Part shown: piece by piece, positions 58,059-64,000 of the stretch
Numbering within the stretch: the stretch's first letter is position 1
Layout of the letters: each line of letters begins with the position of its first letter
NCBI GenBank assembly: GCA_964017155.1
Contig: OZ024857.1
Span: forward strand, 17,965,935 to 18,029,934
From: Oasisia sp. SBJ-2009
Taxonomy: Eukaryota > Annelida > Polychaeta > Sabellida > Siboglinidae
DNA length: 64,000 nt
Direction of reading: 5' to 3'
The notes under the pieces: model-generated
What the model saw: only the letters and a program-made list of their open reading frames with translations
What the model was told of the DNA's origin: nothing
The model's database searches: none
Position numbers and translations under genes: made by a program

Positions 58059-59706
58059 CGTGTGCATCACTCGTGACACTGGGCCGACAAGAAGACGTGG
58101 CGCACTAGACTACCTTAGAATCAGCAGCTGTTGTCACGTACCCAGGAAGTGGTTTAGTTGAACTAGGGCTGAGACTACACAGTCAGCGGTGTCGGGAATG
58201 AATGTGTATATAACTGCCACTTCGTAGTTTACAAAAGGGTTGCTAAAACTAACATGTAGAGATCTGTAGAAATGACAAAAGCAAATGTCTAAGTTTTGCC
58301 ATTTGTATTCAGTATAATCATTGTTGTTTCCATTTAAACAAAATCAATAATTTAATTCTGTTTATGCAGAATATTTCCTTTGTTTGACAAGAAGCAAGAC
58401 ATATGAACAAAGTCTCTATACATGTCAAGCTAACTGTTCATGTAGCTCTTATAGCTGCTGTATACCAATAACATTATTATAATTGTAACCCGGTGGGACA
58501 CATATTTACACAGCTTGTGCCTTTGAAAGTCTGGATGTTGGACTCCTAATGTATTTTTATGTATGCCATATTTACGTCAGCTTTGATGTTGTGATTTGTG
58601 CAATCTGTGACATTTGTAATTTGGCAGTGAAAGAATGTTTACATGAGCTAGCCAAGTTAGTGAACTTAACGGGTATGTAGATGGTCTGTTGAGGTATGAA
58701 CCAGCTTGCTTGGAAGTCGTATGTAAAGCAGTAACAATTGAAGTATTGATTACATCTTCTGCATGGGTTTATCAATAAGAAAGATTGTGGCATTTTGGTG
58801 ATCTCTACATCAAGATTATCGCATGCCTGAATGAATTATGTATACATCTCTCATGTATACACATCTTTCTAGAAACATAGATATTGTAACGAATATGTGA
58901 ATATGTTATATAGATGGTTGTCATTGTTTTCAGGTCTTTTGATACATGGAATGCAACCAAATTATAGATATTTCAGACCTTTTAATCAAGTGCATATTTT
59001 GATTATTTTATAGCTTTGGTGGGTCTAAAAGATGGTTTTTATTTAAATTAAATAGTAGTATGTTTGGCTAAAAATGTGTGTTCATAAATCTACAAGTTCT
59101 GATGTTCATGTTACCCTTTTTTAAAAGTATGCCGACATTAGCTGACAAGTTTCATTCATTTAGGCAATATTTTCTTGAACTGGCTGCACTGAAACTGTTT
59201 ATCTTTGCACTCTGTATATCTTTTTAAATAGTTACTAACACATTTCAAGTTTGGCAGAACATTTTTGCCAGCATGTTATGAAAATGATGAATACTAGTAG
59301 ATAAGCAACAATGTTTTTATAGCTTTTATTCTGTCGTAATGGAAAGGAGAAACGTTTATATTCATGCCTTAATCATTTGATAATGTTTAATTTGTACATG
59401 ATTTTGTATATTGATCAGTTCAATTAATTAAATAACTTTTTTAACCTTCAGTGGTATGTTGCGATTTGTTTTCTTTGAGATTTAGTGTATGACCAGTTAT
59501 ATTTCCACCTTCCACTGTGGTAATGTTAGCAAGTGACTGTGTTGCAATATGTCTTACAGTTGATATAAAATAGACATTGTTGCCTTCATTGGCGATATCT
59601 TGTATTCAGATTTGATCTCCCCCAATGGCAATGCCCTATACAAATATGTTTCACAAAATGTTCTTTCTACTTTGATGAATGACCTCTGACTTTTTGCAGT
59701 CTAAAA
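58059..59706 (+). other. Long 3' UTR / downstream region of tetraspanin copy 2
   Basis: Homologous to 6856-8843 with moderate divergence. Ends exactly at the LTR boundary TG at 59707. Confidence 0.55.
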
Positions 59707-60274
59707 TGTTGCGTGGGGCACACCAGGAGACAACACACACATACGATTGTTGTCCTGACATGTTCTTTATTTCGGCATGAATACGTGTCTAGGAAAGTAG
59801 AAGTCTAATAGTATAAATGTCCATAATATAAGTCCATAAAAATAAGGAAGTCCATAAAATCCTACTACAGAGAAAATAAAAATACTAAATACCTATAACA
59901 ATCATCAATAGGATAATATACATATAAGTGAAATACATTCGCTCTTGCATATATACTGATATTACCAATACCGGTAGCTACAAATACATATATTACAAGC
60001 ATCATTGTTTCAACAAGGGAAAAACATTCACATTTGTTTACAACATATATAGCTAATTATATGCATGTAACACCTGATAATATTACTAACGATATACCTG
60101 TATTGAGATTATTTTACATACTAACATCAATAAACAAAAGGTATATAGGATAAATGATACAATGTAATTAAACAGTCCTCCATAAATTCATTGACGCTTA
60201 CCCCACCACTGCGTGTGTACGTCACTTCATCCTGATATGTTGTGATCTGAACATAGATATAAATAGAACACGCA

Positions 60275-60365
60275 TGGGTAACCGGGGCTAATGTGACATA
60301 TGCGGCATATATATAAATAGAACCCACCAGTCTATAGGGGAAAGATTAATGATTTAACTCTGTGG
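60275..60365. repeat. Inverted arm within the LTR (partner 61231-61320)
   Basis: Reverse complement of 61231-61320, covering LTR sequence plus the first ~16 bases of the TAGCC MITE inserted there. So the arm copies a junction between LTR and MITE, in inverted orientation about 0.9 kb away. Confidence 0.8.
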
Positions 60366-61304
60366 ATCTGAATAACAACACACATACATTCTGTCGATGT
60401 GATTCTACAAGCAACTGTCCTAGAAACATAATGTTTGCAATAGAGCATAATTATAATGGATCCACATTACAAGATATACCTTTAACTAACTCATCTAATT
60501 ATACAAGTCAAGTGTAATTATAAAGAATAATGTATCCGTAATCTACTAAACCCAAGCAAACTACTGTGTGTGTAACTTTATCCCTGCAGTGTAGGCAGTA
60601 GGCACCGAGACATTAACACAGATGGGTGTCTCTGGTCTACTACAACTAGTGATTCACTAAAACTAGTGGGCATCTGTGTTCTGTCAACCCCCTGCTGGCT
60701 GGAACAGGCCAGTAGATCATTTGTCATTTGACCTCCGGCTTCAGAGCAATCACTAGACACAATTTCATACGTTTGCTAAGCTAATAATATACAACACTGT
60801 GATATTAACACTGTGATTAAATAGTAACTATAAGGGTCATTTATATGTTCTGAACCCATAGACGTATCTTTCTACTAATCACCAGTCATTATAGAATCCC
60901 AATAGTAGAGGCTGCCTGGCACATATTTAAGGACACATGCAGTGACAGTGGCCAGTTGAGGTCACATCATTCATAGTCCTGACCATAAAACTAGACTTAA
61001 CTCCCAATATTAACTAAAACAATTCATTAAACTTATATCAACTTATTCACAATTCCTTCACAGTACATCTCATAGTAATTATTTTACAAAAGAACATAAT
61101 TTTGATTAATAAATTATGTGACACTCACATGCAGCTTCGAGGGATGGTGACCTTATTAGCTCAAGTCAGAAGTTAAAAGAGGCTGACTACATCTCACGTG
61201 ACCAGTGACCAGTGAGTCAATGACCGCTGTCCACAGAGTTAGATCATTAATCTTTCCCCTATAGGCTGGTGGGTTCTATATTATCTATGCCGCATATGTC
61301 ACAT

Positions 61305-61379
61305 TAGCCCCGGTTACCCAGGCTCCATGAGGTGGCAGCACTTTTAAGCCCCTCACCGACAGTCGGTTAAGCGAGACTA
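61305..61379. mobile_element. TAGCC MITE, minimal copy with target duplication
   Basis: 75 bp, TAGCCCCGGTTACCC ... GGTTAAGCGAGACTA. Flanks ATGTCACAT (61296-61304) and CTGTCACAT (61380-61388) agree at eight of nine positions, matching the 9-bp duplication of the full-length copy. Confidence 0.8.
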
Positions 61380-61699
61380 CTGTCACATGGCAGGTATGTA
61401 GTTACAAATGTATTTCCTTTAACATGTATAAATGGTATAAAATGTATAAAGTTACTTGATTTACCTCAATAACATGTAAGCATAATATAATATTATGACT
61501 AAAGAAAAAATAACTAAAATATTACATTTTCATATTATTATGGGTGCTGCCACCTTGTGAAAGGCAAACACCAAAAGGTGTGCACTGTTCATTCTCCCCC
61601 GTTGGGTGGTTGGTGCCCCAACAACCAAGGATAAGTCATCCTACTATAAACACATAATAAACTAAATATAATAATCTAAGGTACTAATTTTACACGCTA

Positions 61700-61791
61700 T
61701 CACGAGTTCGTACCAAGAACAGTCATCAGTTTTGCTAACAATAACTGGCTCTCACAGAAATGTGCTATCATTTCTGATGTGACTGTCCGTT
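61700..61791 (-). pseudogene. C-terminal end of the minus-strand gypsy polyprotein
   Basis: Minus strand RTVTSEMIAHFCESQLLLAK then LMTVLGTNS and a stop, about 100 bases before the purine tract and LTR. I infer it is the end of the pol frame, separated from 62297 onward by the inserted MITE; no motif proves it. Confidence 0.4.
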
Positions 61792-62296
61792 GAGTCTCGG
61801 TTGCCCAGGCTCCCTGAGGTGGCAGCACTTTTAAGCCCCTCGCCTCCGCCTGGCCAACTATGAAATAAAATAACGCTATGCTTTTACAAGATGATGATAT
61901 CATATGAAAATTATTGAACTTATATTAACACAAACGTAAGTAAAAATTCAAATTTACAGTTATTTATAAAATAAGAATTACGGCAGGAATAACCAATATC
62001 CGTGAGGTGGCAGCATTGTCTAACCCCATACGGATAGCATACAAATTAAATAAGGATACCTTTTTATCAAATGTATCACTGTATTATAAAAACTATTCAA
62101 AATTAAACTTATATTAACACAAAATAAATATGAAATACCAATTTGCAGTTGTTTATAAAAACAGAAATTAACCAACGTCCGTGAGGTGGCAGCATTGTAT
62201 AGATCACGCGGATAAATAAACAAAAGCCGATTAAGTAACCAGACTGTCTGCTCGGCGTAGTTCCGCAGCCGACCGACAGTCGGTTAAGCGAGACTG
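61792..62296. mobile_element. TAGCC MITE, near-full copy inside the gypsy element
   Basis: GAGTCTCGGTTGCCC ... GGTTAAGCGAGACTG with all three internal GTGAGGTGGCAGCA-type words. It interrupts the gypsy coding sequence. Matching target duplication not clear. Confidence 0.75.
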
Positions 62297-63240
62297 TTGC
62301 AACTCGTGTTGTATTGCTTGGACAGCTGACCGGGGTTCGTGGTGTGGATTGGAGTGGCATCCTGCTCCAGTACGTTGTGAACGCCGTAGCTCTTTCTTTT
62401 TTGGATGTTGAGTTGTATCTTCGTCTGTAACCTTTTGAAGCATCTCGTCATACTCCCCTGCTGTTTCAACAATTGGTGGTGTAAGTGTAAGATGTTCATG
62501 TTTGGGTAGGTCTGTGTAGTGTTGTAGTTTTAAGGTTGTCACTTCTCCAACCCACTTAGTGCCTAACACATCTTTAGTTGTCACATGTACTGCTCTCGGA
62601 ACATGGACAGTCATTTGTTCCACAAATTGCATAGATGATTCACAAGCGACGACTTCTGCGAATCGTACTGATTTTGGCTCCTTTCCGTGTTGTGACTTTC
62701 GACTAAGAGAATCTGCGTTTTGATTGCTCCGCCCTGATCGATATTTGATGGTGAAATCGAACTGTGCAAGTTCAGCAGCCCAGCGCGTTTCGGTAGCTCC
62801 AAGCTTTCCAGTTGTCTTCACATAGCTCAAGCGGTTATTGTCAGTGTAGACAACAAAATTAGCACCAATTAACAAGTCTCTAAACTTTTCAGCTACAGCC
62901 CATTTCAGTCCCAGTAACTCTAGCTTCACGCTGCTGTAGTTAGACATGTTCTTCTCACTATCTCTGTTTCCACAACTGGCATATCCCAAGACAACAAGCG
63001 TTCCTCCTTGTTGCTGCGACAACACAGCACCAAGGGCGTTGAAGCTTGCATCACTTTCGAGGATGAATGGTAAGGTCATGTCTGGATAACCTAAGACTGG
63101 CGCTGAAGACAATCGTTCTTTCAACTCAGAAAATGCATTGTCACATGTGGAATCTCACTTGGAGTTCCAATCGATTGGCGCTGCAGATGTAGACTTCACA
63201 GTTTGTTTTCTTTCCTCCTCCATCAATAAGAGATTGTCCA
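62297..63240 (-). pseudogene. Ty3/gypsy RT-RNase H remnant with integrase deleted
   Basis: Minus strand. From about 63235 it reads LLMEEERKQTVKSTSAAPID, WNSK, a stop, then an open run of about 276 codons (63124-62297): APVLGYPDMTLPFILESDAS, GAVLSQQQGG, YSSVKLELLGLKWAVAEKFR, VYTDNNRLSYV and FTIKYRSGRSNQNADSLSRK, i.e. the end of RT and RNase H. It then passes straight into a charged C-terminal segment (KKKELRRSQRTG), so protease-distal integrase has been deleted. Truncated at 63240 by the 2.2-kb repeat. Confidence 0.85.
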
Positions 63241-63242
63241 GG

Positions 63243-63518
63243 TGATATAAAACATAGAAATAAATGTTAAAATATCGGTAGAAATTGTGCTAAAATGTAA
63301 TAAATACGTAAATAAACAGTTGAAAATGTCAATTCCACGGATTTCTAATTGTACGATAGATCGTCCCAACTGTCAATATCGTTAGCCTACAATAGAAGTA
63401 AAAGGTAAACCAAACATTACTTCGTTATAAATTAAAAGGTCACCAAGTAAATGTAACTGGCGATGAACTACACACCATATTCGGGAAGAAGATACCATTC
63501 AGTTGACAGACTACTTGT

Positions 63519-63604
<86 letters not shown>

Positions 63605-64000
63605 TGAGAATAATCCGCTATGATACTTATACAAATACACGGACAGAGTTGTCTCGGGAAGGGGGCCGAGTTGTTTTGGGTCGAGCTGTCCGTGGGCCGC
63701 GTTGTCTGCCCACCAAACACTGACTGAACTGAGAAATGTAGAATACAAATATAATCATTCCTATTAATTTGACTGGTGTTTATGTATATCCTGAAATGTG
63801 GCGACAGGTCAATGGGTTTGCTGCTGCAGGGCGAAGTATGTGTGCCAGTTGATCGGTCAGGCGTGACGGGTCACAGATATGTGCATGGGGGTAGATATGA
63901 ATAGTTCTACATAGCCAGCTACACAGTCAACGAAGGGAGTTGCATATCCAACATTGTGCGGTGAGTTTCAGTATATCAGTTTATGGTATAACCATAGGTA
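63243..64000 (+). repeat. Unclassified 2.2-kb dispersed repeat, copy 3 (partial, runs off the window)
   Basis: Matches 22463-23170 and 29287-30010 with more divergence than those two show to each other. Starts inside the repeat at the junction with the gypsy remnant. Confidence 0.75.
63521..63601 (+). repeat. (TA)n microsatellite inside the 2.2-kb repeat
   Basis: About 40 TA units at a point where the other two copies have only TA(A/G)CTATGG. Recent expansion in this copy. Confidence 0.95.

Larger units (their letters stand above)
59707..61591 (-). mobile_element. 3' LTR of a minus-strand Ty3/gypsy-type retrotransposon
   Basis: On the minus strand a purine tract GGGGGAGAA (61600-61592) is followed by TG (61591) and the segment ends ...GCAACA at 59707. 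An AATAAAGAACATGTCA signal lies near the end, as expected for an LTR. The tetraspanin homology with copy 1 stops at precisely this edge. A small TAGCC MITE (61305-61379) is inserted in it. No 5' LTR is in the window, since the element is cut at about 63240. Confidence 0.65.

Overview
The window is eukaryotic, from an invertebrate animal. Genes are spliced with GT-AG introns, and most of the sequence is introns, microsatellites and decayed transposons. The only host gene I recognise is a tetraspanin. The mix of Mutator-like transposase, Ty3/gypsy, Jockey/CR1-like LINE, pogo-like and THAP-bearing elements would fit a marine lophotrochozoan such as a mollusc or annelid. That is inference; the sequence does not fix the phylum. 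No bacterial operon, CRISPR array, rRNA or tRNA was seen.

Host genes: the window holds two tandem copies of one tetraspanin gene on the + strand. Copy 2 is complete from ATG 41865 to alternative stops at 56970 or 58058. It has eight coding exons, all joined in phase 0, giving 275 or 278 aa. Copy 1 enters at the left edge and only its last exons are present (1772-6855). Both copies end in two alternative terminal exons, 8a and 8b, each of which finishes TM4 with a different C-terminal tail. Positions 1 to about 4140 match 52951 to about 57100 almost perfectly, including the same intronic transposons. Identity then drops sharply but homology continues to 8843/59706. This looks like an older tandem duplication with a later conversion or re-duplication tract.

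Layout: 1-8.8 kb is the 3' part of tetraspanin copy 1, with a 68-bp minisatellite between its alternative last exons. 8.9-14 kb is an old LINE fragment split by a 4.2-kb inverted-repeat transposon, which contains a 357-bp triplication, a CACGTG-rich 127-bp satellite and two plausible minus-strand exons. 14.6-21.2 kb is a large imperfect inverted repeat made of AACGTTGG arrays and CA/GT tracts. 22.2-31.7 kb holds two copies of an unclassified 2.2-kb repeat, LINE relics and MITEs. 32.7-36.6 kb holds two short inverted-repeat elements built from self-complementary words and a fold-back element hosting a dead LINE. 38.6-39.8 kb is a fold-back plus microsatellites. 41.5-59.7 kb is tetraspanin copy 2, whose introns carry gypsy, CCGT, pogo-like, Mutator-like and THAP/P-like insertions. 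59.7-63.2 kb is a minus-strand LTR retrotransposon remnant, followed by a third copy of the 2.2-kb repeat.

The strongest candidates for something undescribed are: elements made of iterated self-complementary words (CACGTG, CCAACGTTGG, AACGTT, CTATAG, GCGCATGCGC); a MITE family with internal CCGTGAGGTGGCAGCA repeats and 9-bp target duplications; and the tetraspanin pair whose only strongly diverged coding exon is the distal alternative terminus. All identifications rest on reading the sequence; no database search was possible.
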